Part shown: positions 8,046 to 15,926 of the stretch, in pieces
Numbering within the stretch: position 1 is the first letter of the stretch
Layout of the letters: each line of letters starts with the position of its first letter
Assembly (NCBI RefSeq): GCF_030452865.1
Contig: NZ_JAKDLJ010000002.1
Coordinates: 1 to 33,605 of the forward strand
Direction: 5' to 3'
From: Pseudorhodobacter sp.
GTDB taxonomy: Bacteria > Pseudomonadota > Alphaproteobacteria > Rhodobacterales > Rhodobacteraceae
DNA length: 33,605 nt
The notes under the pieces: generated by a model
Database searches by the model: none
Seen by the model: only the letters and a program-made list of their open reading frames with translations
What the model was told of the DNA's origin: nothing
Translations under genes and position numbers: made by a program

Positions 8046-8074
8046 TTGACCCTGCCGGACCAAAACGCTAGGCC
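8046..8074 (+). promoter_or_regulatory. Candidate sigma-70 promoter of leuB
   Basis: TTGACC at 8046-8051 and TAGGCC at 8069-8074 are separated by 17 nt, with the leuB start 39 nt downstream. The -35 element is close to consensus; the -10 is weak but resembles other TAGG-type -10 candidates in this window. Confidence 0.4.
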
Positions 8075-8113
8075 AACCGCAACCCATTTCCATTGAATTT
8101 ACAGGAGCGTTCC

Positions 8114-9223
8114 TTGGCCAATCCTTCCCTCCTTATCCTCGCCGGTGACGGCATCGGCCCCGAAGTCATGGCCGAGGTCAAAAAAGTGATCACATGGTTC
8201 GGCGACAAACGTGGCGTGCATTTCGATGTCTCCGAAGATCTGGTCGGCGGCTGCGCCTATGACCAGCACGGCACCCCGTTGCATGACAAAACCATGGCGC
8301 GCGCGATGGAAGTGGACGCCGTGCTTTTGGGTGCGGTTGGCGGCCCGAAATATGACAACCTTGATTTTTCCGTTAAGCCGGAGCGTGGGCTGCTGCGTCT
8401 GCGCAAGGAAATGGACCTGTTTTCAAACCTGCGCCCGGCCCAATGCTTTGACGCGCTTGCCGATTTTTCCAGCCTGAAAAAGGAGATCGTCGCCGGTCTC
8501 GATATCATGATCGTCCGTGAACTCACCTCCGGCGTCTATTTCGGCGAACCGCGCGGAATTTTCCCGGATAACGAAGGCGGGCGCGTTGGCGTCAACACCC
8601 AGCGCTACACCACCAATGAAATCCGTCGTGTTGCCCGCTCGGCGTTTGAGTTGGCCAAGCGCCGCAACAACAAAGTCTGCTCGATGGAAAAGGCCAATGT
8701 GATGGAATCCGGCATCCTGTGGCGCGAGGAAGTGCAATGGGTGCATGACAACGAATATCCGGAGGTGGAACTGTCGCATATGTATGCCGACAATGGCGCG
8801 ATGCAGTTGGTGCGCTGGCCGAAGCAGTTTGACGTGATCGTGACAGATAACCTCTTTGGCGATCTGTTGTCGGATTGCGCGGCGATGCTGACCGGTTCGC
8901 TTGGAATGTTGCCGTCGGCCAGCCTTGGCGCGGTGCAGGAAAATGGCCACCCCAAAGCGCTCTATGAACCGGTCCACGGCTCCGCCCCCGACATCGCGGG
9001 TCAGGGCAAGGCCAACCCGATCGCCTGCATCCTGTCGTTTGCCATGGCGCTGCGCTATTCTTTCGATATGGGCGACGATGCGACCCGCGTGGAAAAAGCC
9101 GTGGAGAAGGTATTGGCAGATGGCGCGCGCACGGCCGATCTGATGGGCAAGGACGGCGGCACCCCGATCAGCACATCTGCAATGGGCGACGCGATCTTGG
9201 CGGCGCTGGACGCGAGCCTCTGA
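8114..9223 (+). CDS. leuB: 3-isopropylmalate dehydrogenase
   Basis: LeuB oxidatively decarboxylates 3-isopropylmalate with NAD to 2-ketoisocaproate, the last dedicated step before transamination to leucine. The 369-aa protein shows the full family pattern: [17 protein letters not shown] at the N terminus, the substrate-loop arginines in [33 protein letters not shown], the metal-binding [15 protein letters not shown], and the NAD-binding [16 protein letters not shown]. The track begins at 8093, but TTG 8114 (TTG GCC AAT CCT) sits 8 nt after GGAG and gives the family-typical N terminus. It is separated from leuCD by two unrelated membrane/secreted genes and probably has its own promoter just upstream. 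Confidence 0.97.
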   Translation: MANPSLLILAGDGIGPEVMAEVKKVITWFGDKRGVHFDVSEDLVGGCAYDQHGTPLHDKTMARAMEVDAVLLGAVGGPKYDNLDFSVKPERGLLRLRKEMDLFSNLRPAQCFDALADFSSLKKEIVAGLDIMIVRELTSGVYFGEPRGIFPDNEGGRVGVNTQRYTTNEIRRVARSAFELAKRRNNKVCSMEKANVMESGILWREEVQWVHDNEYPEVELSHMYADNGAMQLVRWPKQFDVIVTDNLFGDLLSDCAAMLTGSLGMLPSASLGAVQENGHPKALYEPVHGSAPDIAGQGKANPIACILSFAMALRYSFDMGDDATRVEKAVEKVLADGARTADLMGKDGGTPISTSAMGDAILAALDASL

Positions 9224-9317
9224 TCCTTTCCGGGAATACTTCCACCCTCCGTCGATGGGATTGCCAGGAATTGCTTTGCTGCGGTTTCTGGTAATGACAG
9301 GGCGCGGCCCTTGCATT

Positions 9318-9327
9318 TTAGCGCTAA
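9318..9327. promoter_or_regulatory. Palindrome TTAGCGCTAA, LacI-type operator candidate
   Basis: The 10-bp sequence is a perfect CG-centred palindrome. Extending it by two bases each side gives TTTTAGCGCTAACA, 13 of 14 positions matching TGTTAGCGCTAACA, a typical LacI-family operator form. It lies 47 nt before the start of the EamA transporter gene. Confidence 0.5.
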
Positions 9328-9373
9328 CACGCTCATCAGCAGGGGTGGAACGGTTGGGCAAATCGAGACTGTC

Positions 9374-10321
9374 ATGCTGGAAGCGAAATCAAACCTCAAA
9401 GGCGCCATGTTGGCCCTGTTCGCCTTTGCGATTTATTCCACGCATGACGTGTTCGTCAAATTTCTGGGCGGGACATATTCACCGATCCAGATCATCTTTT
9501 TCTCGGTCACCCTCAGCTTTCCATTGGTGGCGCTGATGCTGATCAGCGACCGCAGCGATGGAAATCTGCGCCCGCACCACCCATGGTGGATATTTCTGCG
9601 TACCGTTTCCTCGATTTGTACTGGTTTCACGGCGTTTTATGCGTTCTCGGTGCTGCCTTTGGCGCAAACCTACGCGATCCTGTTTGCCACTCCTTTGCTG
9701 ATCACCTTGCTTGCGATTCCAATTCTGGGCGAAAAGGTAGGGGTTCGCCGTGGCTTGGCCGTAGTGGTCGGCATGATCGGCGTTATGATTGTGCTGCGCC
9801 CGACCGGGGCGCAACTGGGCTGGGGCCATGCCGCAGCCTTGACCGCGGCGGTCGCCTCCTCCCTGACTTCGGTGATCGTGCGCAAAATCGGGCAAGTGGA
9901 ACGGGCGGTTGTGCTGCTCTTGTTCCCGATGCTGGCTAACTTTGTTGTCATGGGTGCGGCACTGCCCTTTGTCTATCACCCGATGCCGATAGAACATCTC
10001 GGCATGGTCGCGGTCATTGCGTGCTTTGGCTTCATCGCGGGGTTTTTCACCATCAAGGCCTACCGCGCCGCCGAGGCGGTGATCGTGGCACCGATGCAAT
10101 ACAGCCAGATGCTTTGGGCGGCATTTTACGGCTATCTGATTTTCAACGAAGGCATCGACCGCTATACCCTGATCGGCGCAAGCATCATCATGGCCAGTGG
10201 TGTTTACATCGTGCTGCGTGAAGGCCGCGCCAAAACCTCTCGCAACACGCCGGTTCTGGAGTCACGCTCGCGCCCCGAAACCGGGATCCTGCCACGCATC
10301 AGCCTGATGCTGAAGCGTTGA
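9374..10321 (+). CDS. EamA/DMT-family membrane transporter
   Basis: This is a drug/metabolite-transporter superfamily protein (two EamA repeats, about ten transmembrane helices, 315 aa) in the inner membrane. Such proteins export or import small metabolites; the substrate cannot be read from sequence. Repeat one begins LKGAMLALFAFAIYSTHDVFVKFLGG and ends with VGVRRGLAVVVGMIGVMIVLRP. Repeat two begins GWGHAAALTAAVASSLTSVIVRK and ends with YTLIGASIIMASGVYIVLRE. The C-terminal tail of about 30 residues is basic and cytosolic. The track start (TTG 9311) overlaps the palindrome at 9318, so I prefer ATG 9374 although no strong Shine-Dalgarno is visible. It follows leuB by 150 nt and may be controlled by a LacI-type repressor. 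Confidence 0.9.
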   Translation: MLEAKSNLKGAMLALFAFAIYSTHDVFVKFLGGTYSPIQIIFFSVTLSFPLVALMLISDRSDGNLRPHHPWWIFLRTVSSICTGFTAFYAFSVLPLAQTYAILFATPLLITLLAIPILGEKVGVRRGLAVVVGMIGVMIVLRPTGAQLGWGHAAALTAAVASSLTSVIVRKIGQVERAVVLLLFPMLANFVVMGAALPFVYHPMPIEHLGMVAVIACFGFIAGFFTIKAYRAAEAVIVAPMQYSQMLWAAFYGYLIFNEGIDRYTLIGASIIMASGVYIVLREGRAKTSRNTPVLESRSRPETGILPRISLMLKR

Positions 10322-10373
10322 AAGCTGCTGCCGATGTCGCAAAGAAATTCGTCAGACGGCGCCACCCGCCCTC

Positions 10374-10400
10374 TTGCAAAACCGAGATGATCGGTTTAAC
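10374..10400 (+). promoter_or_regulatory. Possible tRNA-Pro promoter
   Basis: TTGCAA (10374-10379) and TTTAAC (10395-10400) are spaced 15 nt apart, ending 14 nt before the tRNA. The spacing is short of the ideal 17, so this is tentative. Confidence 0.3.
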
Positions 10401-10414
10401 CCCCGCCTCACGGT

Positions 10415-10491
10415 CGGAGCGTAGCGCAGCCTGGTAGCGCACCTGCTTCGGGAGCAGGGGGTCGGAGGTTCGAATCCTCTCGCTCCGACCA
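10415..10491 (+). tRNA. tRNA-Pro, anticodon CGG
   Basis: The 77-nt gene folds into a complete cloverleaf: acceptor CGGAGCG/CGCTCCG, D stem GCGC/GCGC with GG in the loop, anticodon stem CCTGC/GCAGG around loop TTCGGGA, and T stem GGAGG/CCTCT around TTCGAAT. The anticodon CGG reads the proline codon CCG, and the 3' ACCA is encoded in the DNA. A lower-GC acetyltransferase gene follows 140 nt downstream. I found no second copy of the tRNA 3' end nearby that would mark an integrated element. Confidence 0.96.
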
Positions 10492-10631
10492 GATTTCCCG
10501 GCTTCCAGCAATTGTGTACGCCAACCTTTGCGCACACACTAACAACTCAATATGCAACGTGTGAACAACGCAGACGCATCTTGCCCACGGCATGTTCAAC
10601 GTATTTGGCATAAACGAAACGGAGGTTGAGC

Positions 10632-11150
10632 ATGGAACTTCTGACGGAAAGATTGCGGCTTCGGGCCTTCGAACCCGCGGACCAATTGGCAAATATTGCG
10701 ATGAACCTCCAGAGCGAAGTCATGCGCTGGCTCGGAGGGCCACGTAGCGCAGACAAAACACTTGCCGAGACTGAGTATAACAACCGGACGTTGGGCGAAT
10801 TTGGCTATGGTAAGGTCGCCGTCGAGCGCCGAGCGGACGGAGCATTTCTTGGTGTGTGTGGATTGTCTATTGAGGATTGGTATCCCGACGATCTGGAAAT
10901 CGGCTGGCGGCTCTTGCCCATACATTGGGGGCAAGGCTATGCAACAGAGGCTGCAAAAGCATGGATTGCCCACGCCTTTTCAACACTCAATTCAGCGCGG
11001 GTAATCTCAATCAGCGACGTGCCAAATCAGCGATCAATTGCGGTCATGGAACGTCTGGGAATGAAATTGGACCATACGGGTGAGCTGGAAATCGACGGCG
11101 ACAGATTTGAAGCAGTGGTCTATGTGTTAGGAAACAAAGATTTGGCATAG
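10632..11150 (+). CDS. GNAT-family N-acetyltransferase (RimJ/RimL-like)
   Basis: The 172-aa protein is a single GNAT domain of the RimJ/RimL type, which transfers acetyl from acetyl-CoA to an amine; the real acceptor is unknown. It begins [17 protein letters not shown], a typical start for this subgroup. The acetyl-CoA pyrophosphate loop is [17 protein letters not shown] (GQGYATEA at about 100-107), followed by [15 protein letters not shown]. The ATG at 10632 follows GGAGG by 6 nt; the track's TTG at 10626 overlaps that site. Base and codon use differ from neighbours: lower GC, AGA arginine codons, a TTA leucine codon, many AAA and ATT. Its place behind tRNA-Pro is compatible with horizontal acquisition. 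Confidence 0.9.
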   Translation: MELLTERLRLRAFEPADQLANIAMNLQSEVMRWLGGPRSADKTLAETEYNNRTLGEFGYGKVAVERRADGAFLGVCGLSIEDWYPDDLEIGWRLLPIHWGQGYATEAAKAWIAHAFSTLNSARVISISDVPNQRSIAVMERLGMKLDHTGELEIDGDRFEAVVYVLGNKDLA

Positions 11151-11330
11151 GTGGACCGCGATAGAGTCTGAGTTTTATTACTCACCTATCAGCAGCGGGC
11201 CAAAACTCGCGTTGCTTCCGCGTGATCGCAAGTTTGTCGATCTCCGATGTGCATCAAGGGCTGCCAAACCGACGAAGGCTTTGGGTTGCGCCTACCAAAG
11301 ACCGGTTTTTCCGTTGAGCGAACCCTCACG

Positions 11331-11363
11331 AAAAACCCCCACGCCACATGGCGCAGGGGGTTT
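11331..11363 (-). terminator. Rho-independent terminator of trcR
   Basis: AAACCCCC (11333-11340) pairs with GGGGGTTT (11356-11363), and an inner CGCC/GGCG stem closes the loop. Read on the minus strand the hairpin is followed by TTTTTCG. It lies about 25 nt past the minus-strand stop at 11389; the plus strand, lacking a downstream T-run beyond the arm, would be less efficient. Confidence 0.8.
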
Positions 11364-11388
11364 CATATCCGCTTACAGGTGATCAATT

Positions 11389-12150
11389 CTAGCGACGCGG
11401 ATCAATTCCGTCGTCATCCTCGTCGTCATCCTCATCAGCTTCCGGCAGGTTGAAGAAGCTGTCCGCGTCGGAATAATCGGCGGACTTTTCTTCACGGTCG
11501 GCATGGGTGAAATTCTCCAGCCCCGCGATTGACGATGGCATTTTCGGCTCGTCCGGCATACCCAATGACTGTTCAGTGGAAACCAGCTTGCGACGTTCAT
11601 CATCCGACATCACAGTGCCTTCTGCGGCTTTCTTGCGAACGGCGACCTGAACCGCGGCATCAAGTTCGGTCTGCTTGCACAGGCCCAGCGCTACCGGGTC
11701 AATCGGGGTGATGTTGTTGATGTTCCAGTGCGTCCGCTCCCGGATTGCCAGAATCGTCGGCTTGGTGGTGCCGACCAGTTTGCCCACCTGACCATCGGTC
11801 AGTTCGGGATGGAATTTCACCAGCCAAAGGATCGCCGCCGGGCGGTCCTGACGTTTGGAAAGCGGGGTATAGCGCGGACCGCGACGTTTTTCCTCACCCA
11901 CAGCAGAGGCGATGAATTTCAACTTCAGCCGATAGGCGGGGTCAGCCTGACCTTTTTCAATCTCACCGGGTTCCAACTGGTTGTTAGATACCGGGTCAAA
12001 ACCTTTGACCCCGGTGGCCACATCCCCATCGGCGATGCCTTGCACTTCCAGCTCATGCATGCCGCAAAAATCCGCAACCTGCTTGAAGGTCAGGGTCGTG
12101 TTGTCCACCAGCCAGACGGCGGTTGCTTTGGACATCAGTGGCTTGTTCAT
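11389..12150 (-). CDS. trcR: Cell-cycle transcriptional regulator TrcR (DUF1013)
   Basis: The 253-aa protein matches the alphaproteobacterial DUF1013/TrcR family, DNA-associated regulators described in the cell-cycle network of Caulobacter and rhizobia. The N-terminal core MSKATAVWLVDNTTLTFKQVADFCGMHELEVQGIADG resembles a helix-turn-helix. A second HTH-like block is AILWLVKFHPELTDGQVGKLVGTTKPTI, followed by RERTHWNINNITPIDPVALGLC, all strongly typical of the family. The C terminus is an acidic, low-complexity tail rich in Asp and Glu. AAGGAG lies 8 nt before the ATG. It is a single-gene unit with its own terminator and is divergent from the RNase T2 gene. I see no clear CtrA full site in the 126-nt upstream gap. 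Confidence 0.92.
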   Translation of the reverse strand: MNKPLMSKATAVWLVDNTTLTFKQVADFCGMHELEVQGIADGDVATGVKGFDPVSNNQLEPGEIEKGQADPAYRLKLKFIASAVGEEKRRGPRYTPLSKRQDRPAAILWLVKFHPELTDGQVGKLVGTTKPTILAIRERTHWNINNITPIDPVALGLCKQTELDAAVQVAVRKKAAEGTVMSDDERRKLVSTEQSLGMPDEPKMPSSIAGLENFTHADREEKSADYSDADSFFNLPEADEDDDEDDDGIDPRR

Positions 12151-12276
12151 CGCAACACTCCTTTACAATTCCCTTCCGTGCCGGGAAAACGGCTGCGGGC
12201 GGTGCCTCGCGTCTTCGTCGTTTTCGGGGAAGTCTGGGATGCATATAAGGGGCCGTGCAGGCAGAGGAAAGAGAAA

Positions 12277-12921
12277 ATGCGTATTTTTGGGGTGGTGATC
12301 GGGCTTGTTGTGGCGTTTTCGGGCGTGATGGCGCGGGCAGATGGCGAAAAAGCCGGAAATTTCGACTATTATGTGATGGCGTTGAGCTGGTCTGCGAACT
12401 GGTGCGCGCTGGAAGGCGATGCTCGCGGAGAAGACCAATGCCTGCCGGGAAAAGGGTTGACCTTCACACTCCACGGGCTTTGGCCGCAGTTTGAGAACGG
12501 CTGGCCCGCGTATTGCCGCACGACTGCGCGCGATCCGTCCCGCAGCCAATCGGCAGCAATGCAAGACATCATGGGCGGCGCGGGGCTGGCGTGGTATCAG
12601 TGGAAAAAGCACGGGCGCTGCGCCGGCCTGTCGGCGGAGGACTACTATGCGACCGCGCGCAAGGCTTATGGCTCCGTCGTGATCCCGGATATTTTCACCA
12701 AGATCAACAAGTCGCTTGATGTTCCCGCGTCGGTGGTCGAGGAGGCTTTTCTGGCGGCAAACCCGAAGCTGAGTAAGGACATGGTGACTGTTACTTGCGA
12801 GGCAGGAATGATTGAAGAAGTACGAATCTGCCTGAACAAAGACCTGTCACCGCGCCCTTGCGGCAGCGACACCATCCGAGATTGCACCTTGACAGACGCG
12901 GCTCTGGGGGCGGTTCGGTAA
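12277..12921 (+). CDS. Secreted ribonuclease T2 family protein
   Basis: RNase T2 enzymes cut single-stranded RNA through 2',3'-cyclic phosphates, here in the periplasm or outside. The 214-aa protein begins with a signal peptide (MRIFGVVIGLVVAFSGVMARA) and has CAS I FTLHGLWPQF (catalytic His66) and CAS II YQWKKHGRC (His112). In CAS II the residue four before His112, normally the catalytic Glu, is Gln108 and the preceding His is Tyr107. Cysteines at 43, 55, 80 and 115 can form the expected disulfides. The track ORF starts at 11728, antisense through trcR; the real ATG 12277 follows AGAGG. It is convergent with the DUF4336 gene, only 17 nt apart. Confidence 0.92.
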   Translation: MRIFGVVIGLVVAFSGVMARADGEKAGNFDYYVMALSWSANWCALEGDARGEDQCLPGKGLTFTLHGLWPQFENGWPAYCRTTARDPSRSQSAAMQDIMGGAGLAWYQWKKHGRCAGLSAEDYYATARKAYGSVVIPDIFTKINKSLDVPASVVEEAFLAANPKLSKDMVTVTCEAGMIEEVRICLNKDLSPRPCGSDTIRDCTLTDAALGAVR

Positions 12922-12938
12922 ACCCTGCCACTCGCCGC

Positions 12939-13682
12939 TCAAACCACCCAGCGAAACGCGCGGCGCAATTCTTCCGTGCCATCGCGGTCATACCAACGAC
13001 CATGCGCGAGAAGAACCCGCTCTGGGCTCCAGTCGATCATCTGCTGTACTGCGCGGCGCAATGGCTTGCGGTGCCGCCAGAAGCTCAACCGCATATCGAA
13101 AGGTGCCTTGCCATCCGGATCCGCCGCGCCAAACGCCTGCATCGTCCAACGCCAAAAGCGGGAACGGACGCGCTTTGGTTCAAAATTCTCGATCAGATCG
13201 GTCAGGATCAGCGTTTTGCTGGGGCGGTGGAAAAAATCCACCTCTGACAACAGGCCACCCGGAACGATGACCTGTTCAATCACACCCGCCCACGCCGGGT
13301 CAGGCACCTCGCCAAGCTGCTCCATCGGGGGGAGGTCGCGTGTTGCGCGTTTGGCCAAACCCGGCACGGCATGCAAGCGCGCCTCGGGGAAGCGTTGATG
13401 CCATTCCGGCACCCACCAATAATGCAGGGTATTGGGCGCGATGATATGCTCGATCGGGCCAAGGCGAGCCACCGCATCAAAAAGCGCCTCGGTCGGTTCG
13501 GTCGGGGAATGGAGCCATAAACCACCGCCCGGCAGGCGAAGGATCGTCATCCGGGTGGGAAAAGGCACCGTGCCGCCCAAATAGCGCATTCTGATTTCCG
13601 GACCGTCCGCTACCCAGACATCCGGGGCCACGGGCTTTGGCTGATTGAGTGGTGAATAGGGTTCAAATACCGGTTCGTTCAC
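12939..13682 (-). CDS. DUF4336 family protein (metallo-beta-lactamase-like fold)
   Basis: The 247-aa protein matches DUF4336, a family related to metallo-beta-lactamase-fold hydrolases but lacking the full HxHxDH motif, with no assigned function. Landmarks are FPTRMTILRLPGGGLWLHSP, IEHIIAPNTLHYWWVPEW (where an MBL protein would carry its first metal motif), LILTDLIENFEP, and a C-terminal RVLLAHGRWYDRDG with a conserved His. No signal peptide is seen. The GTG start at 13682 follows GGAGG by 5 nt. It is the third gene of a minus-strand run coq9 - quinone oxidoreductase - DUF4336 with gaps of 11 and 39 nt, so it is probably co-transcribed. Confidence 0.85.
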   Translation of the reverse strand: MNEPVFEPYSPLNQPKPVAPDVWVADGPEIRMRYLGGTVPFPTRMTILRLPGGGLWLHSPTEPTEALFDAVARLGPIEHIIAPNTLHYWWVPEWHQRFPEARLHAVPGLAKRATRDLPPMEQLGEVPDPAWAGVIEQVIVPGGLLSEVDFFHRPSKTLILTDLIENFEPKRVRSRFWRWTMQAFGAADPDGKAPFDMRLSFWRHRKPLRRAVQQMIDWSPERVLLAHGRWYDRDGTEELRRAFRWVV

Positions 13683-13721
13683 CTGATCCTCCGTTGTTGC
13701 ACCCTGCCCGGCGCCACCGCG

Positions 13722-14720
13722 TCAGCCCCCGACTTTCAGCACGATCTTGCCAATATGGCCGGGGCTTTCAATCTGGCGATGGGCGGCGGCGGCATCGGCC
13801 AGCGGGAATTCGCTGTCCATCACCGGACGCATGGCACCGCGCGCGATCATCGGCCAGACGTGACGCTCCACTTCCGCCGCGATGCGGGCTTTGGCAAGGT
13901 CTGATTGCGGGCGCAGGGTTGAACCGGTGATCGTCAACCGCCGCACCATCATTTCGGCAAAGTTCAACTCCACCTTCGGCCCGGTCAGAAACGCGATCTG
14001 CACAAGGCGGCCATCATCGGCAAGGCTGCGGATATTGCGGGGCAGATAGCTACCGCCGACCATATCCAGAATCAGATCGGCGCCGCCTTCGTCTGTCACC
14101 AGCTTGACGAAATCCGCTTCCTTGTAATTCACCGCGATTTCCGCACCCAGTCCGGTACAAACGGCGCATTTCTCATCCGAACCGGCAGTCGTGAAGACGC
14201 GTGCGCCGAACGCGCGCGCGATCTGGATCGCGGTTGTGCCGATGCCGGAGGTGCCACCATGCACCAAAAACCGCTCCCCCGCTTTCAGGCCACCGCGCAT
14301 AACCATGTTGGACCAGACCGTGAAACAGGTTTCCGGCAGGCAGGCGGCCTGATCCAACGACATCCCTTCGGGCACCGGCAAGACATGGTCGGCAGCCGTA
14401 AGGACGTATTCGGCATAGCCGCCACCCGGCAGCAAGGCGCAAACCGCATCGCCGACTGCCCAGCGCGTCACACCCGGACCGATTGCCGCAACACGGCCTG
14501 ATGCCTCCAACCCCGGCAGGGGGGAGGCATTGGCGGGCGGCGCGTAAGACCCTGCGCGTTGCAACGCATCGGGGCGGTTGACCCCGGCATAGGCCACGCG
14601 GATCAGGATCTGACCATGACCCGGAAGTGGAACCGGAACCTTGGTCAGGGTCAGAACCTCCGGCCCGCCGGGTTCGGTGATTTCAATGGCCTGCATCGTG
14701 TCTGGAACTGTCATCTTCAT
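13722..14720 (-). CDS. NAD(P)H:quinone oxidoreductase, PIG3/zeta-crystallin type
   Basis: The 332-aa protein belongs to the medium-chain dehydrogenase/reductase superfamily, quinone oxidoreductase branch, which uses NADPH to reduce quinones without zinc. The N terminus MQAIEITEPGGPEVLTLTKV and AYAGVNRPDALQRAG are typical of the PIG3 group. The nucleotide-binding glycine motif is HGGTSGIGTTAIQIARAFGA. No structural-zinc cysteine cluster is present. The start at ATG 14720 is 11 nt after the coq9 stop; the ATG two codons later is a possible alternative. Its position behind coq9 fits a quinone-related role, although the physiological substrate cannot be fixed from sequence. Confidence 0.92.
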   Translation of the reverse strand: MKMTVPDTMQAIEITEPGGPEVLTLTKVPVPLPGHGQILIRVAYAGVNRPDALQRAGSYAPPANASPLPGLEASGRVAAIGPGVTRWAVGDAVCALLPGGGYAEYVLTAADHVLPVPEGMSLDQAACLPETCFTVWSNMVMRGGLKAGERFLVHGGTSGIGTTAIQIARAFGARVFTTAGSDEKCAVCTGLGAEIAVNYKEADFVKLVTDEGGADLILDMVGGSYLPRNIRSLADDGRLVQIAFLTGPKVELNFAEMMVRRLTITGSTLRPQSDLAKARIAAEVERHVWPMIARGAMRPVMDSEFPLADAAAAHRQIESPGHIGKIVLKVGG

Positions 14721-14731
14721 CTCTTTCTGCC

Positions 14732-15472
14732 TCAGCGCCGGTATCTGCCGGGAAGATCATCCGGCATTCGTGGCATACCCGGCATCCTTACCTTGTCGAA
14801 CACCGCAAAGGCACTGGAAAACGGCCCTTCGCGCAGGCTCCGTGTCAGGGGGTTGTCGCGTAGCCCCGCTTTGAACTTTTCGAACTGCCCTACATCGGCA
14901 AGCCGGCGGTCAAGGAAATCCCAGGTCGCTGCGTTGCCGGGGCTGTCATCGCCCAACCAGAACAGCACTGTGGAGGCATAGACACCCGAGAGTGTCATGC
15001 GTTTGGTGTACCAGTTGAAGTCGGTAGAGGTGTCGCCCAACGCCTTCCAGATGGCGTCTGCGGTGCCCCAGATCGCCCGCGCGCCTTCCGCTGCGTTTTG
15101 TGGCAAGGCGAACAATGTGGTGCCACGCCGCACCAATTCGCGGTCAGCATCCGCCAGCCGGGTGTGGATGGCGTAAGCCACACGGGCGGTATAACGCATG
15201 TTCGTCAGATCGGTTGCCGCCAGCTTTTCGACCATATCGGTATCGCCCCGGCGATGGAATTCAAGCGCCAGATCCAACCCGCCGCGCGGATAAAGCGCAC
15301 TGGCCAAGCCGGGTGCCACCTCCGAATCAGCAATCGCAGCGCGAAAACTGGCATCCGACCAACCCTCGAAGGCGACATGCGGGATTGCGGCTTGCAAAAT
15401 CGCTTGTTTTGCCCGCTCCACCCCGTTTTCTTGTTGGCTTTCCGGCTCCGCGTGATTTTCCTTGGTTTCCAT
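14732..15472 (-). CDS. COQ9 family ubiquinone biosynthesis protein
   Basis: COQ9 proteins bind lipids and support ubiquinone biosynthesis, in mitochondria by helping the COQ7 hydroxylase; alphaproteobacteria carry homologs. The 246-aa protein has the helical, TetR-like N-terminal part AKQAILQAAIPHVAFEGWSD followed by SFRAAIADSEVAPG. The core includes TRLADADRELVRRGTTLFAL and FNWYTKRMTLSGVYASTVLF, the latter a family hallmark, and FLDRRLADVGQFEKFK. The track adds 26 residues; I use ATG 15472, which follows GAAGG. It heads a minus-strand operon with the quinone oxidoreductase and DUF4336 genes and is divergent from rpsU. Confidence 0.92.
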   Translation of the reverse strand: METKENHAEPESQQENGVERAKQAILQAAIPHVAFEGWSDASFRAAIADSEVAPGLASALYPRGGLDLALEFHRRGDTDMVEKLAATDLTNMRYTARVAYAIHTRLADADRELVRRGTTLFALPQNAAEGARAIWGTADAIWKALGDTSTDFNWYTKRMTLSGVYASTVLFWLGDDSPGNAATWDFLDRRLADVGQFEKFKAGLRDNPLTRSLREGPFSSAFAVFDKVRMPGMPRMPDDLPGRYRR

Positions 15473-15505
15473 TGTCGTCTGCCCTTCCTGCGGATCAGCG
15501 CACGG

Positions 15506-15532
15506 TAGACAAGCCGCAGCCCCTTTGCTATA
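15506..15532 (+). promoter_or_regulatory. Candidate rpsU promoter
   Basis: TAGACA (15506-15511) and GCTATA (15527-15532) are separated by 15 nt, about 55 nt before rpsU. A tentative reading from consensus-like hexamers only. Confidence 0.35.
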
Positions 15533-15587
15533 GGGCGCAAGCCTGCACATCCGTGCAAATTTAACCTAGAAAGGTGGTGAAAACCAC

Positions 15588-15794
15588 ATGCAGGTCAGCG
15601 TCCGCGACAATAACGTCGAACAGGCCCTTCGGGCCCTCAAGAAAAAGCTCCAGCGCGAAGGCGTTTTTCGGGAAATGAAGCTCAAGCAACATTTCGAGAA
15701 ACCCTCCGTCAAGAAAGCCCGTGAGCAAGCTGAAGCCATCCGGCGTGCGCGCAAGCTCGCACGCAAGAAGCTACAGCGCGAAAACGGGGCGTAA
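15588..15794 (+). CDS. rpsU: 30S ribosomal protein S21 (bS21)
   Basis: bS21 is a small basic protein of the 30S platform near the anti-Shine-Dalgarno end of 16S rRNA and helps initiation. The 68-aa product is the normal alphaproteobacterial length. It begins [20 protein letters not shown] and has the conserved [13 protein letters not shown] segment, ending in a lysine/arginine-rich helix. An AAGGTGG ribosome-binding site lies 10 nt before the ATG. It is monocistronic: a divergent gene lies upstream and an intrinsic terminator follows 51 nt after the stop. Confidence 0.98.
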   Translation: MQVSVRDNNVEQALRALKKKLQREGVFREMKLKQHFEKPSVKKAREQAEAIRRARKLARKKLQRENGA

Positions 15795-15845
15795 TTTCCC
15801 GTTCGAGTTATGCGAACACTGGCGGGGCAACCCGCTGTCAAGGTC

Positions 15846-15879
15846 AACCCCCTCGCGCAAGCTTGGGGGTTTTCCTTTT
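15846..15879 (+). terminator. Rho-independent terminator of rpsU
   Basis: AACCCCC (15846-15852) pairs with GGGGGTT (15865-15871) around a 12-nt loop, followed by TTCCTTTT. The T-tract is interrupted by two C residues. Confidence 0.75.
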
Positions 15880-15926
15880 GCTTTTTGGTCCAACGAAGCG
15901 CAGGGTTCCGCGAAAAAGGGAGCAAT

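Noticed and set aside
10415-11330. Integrated island with att duplication at tRNA-Pro
   Set aside because: No copy of the tRNA 3' end was found downstream and no integrase is present, so only compositional bias remains.
11728-12276. N-terminal extension of the RNase T2 ORF
   Set aside because: It runs antisense through trcR and across the promoter region; the signal peptide and ribosome-binding site are at 12277.
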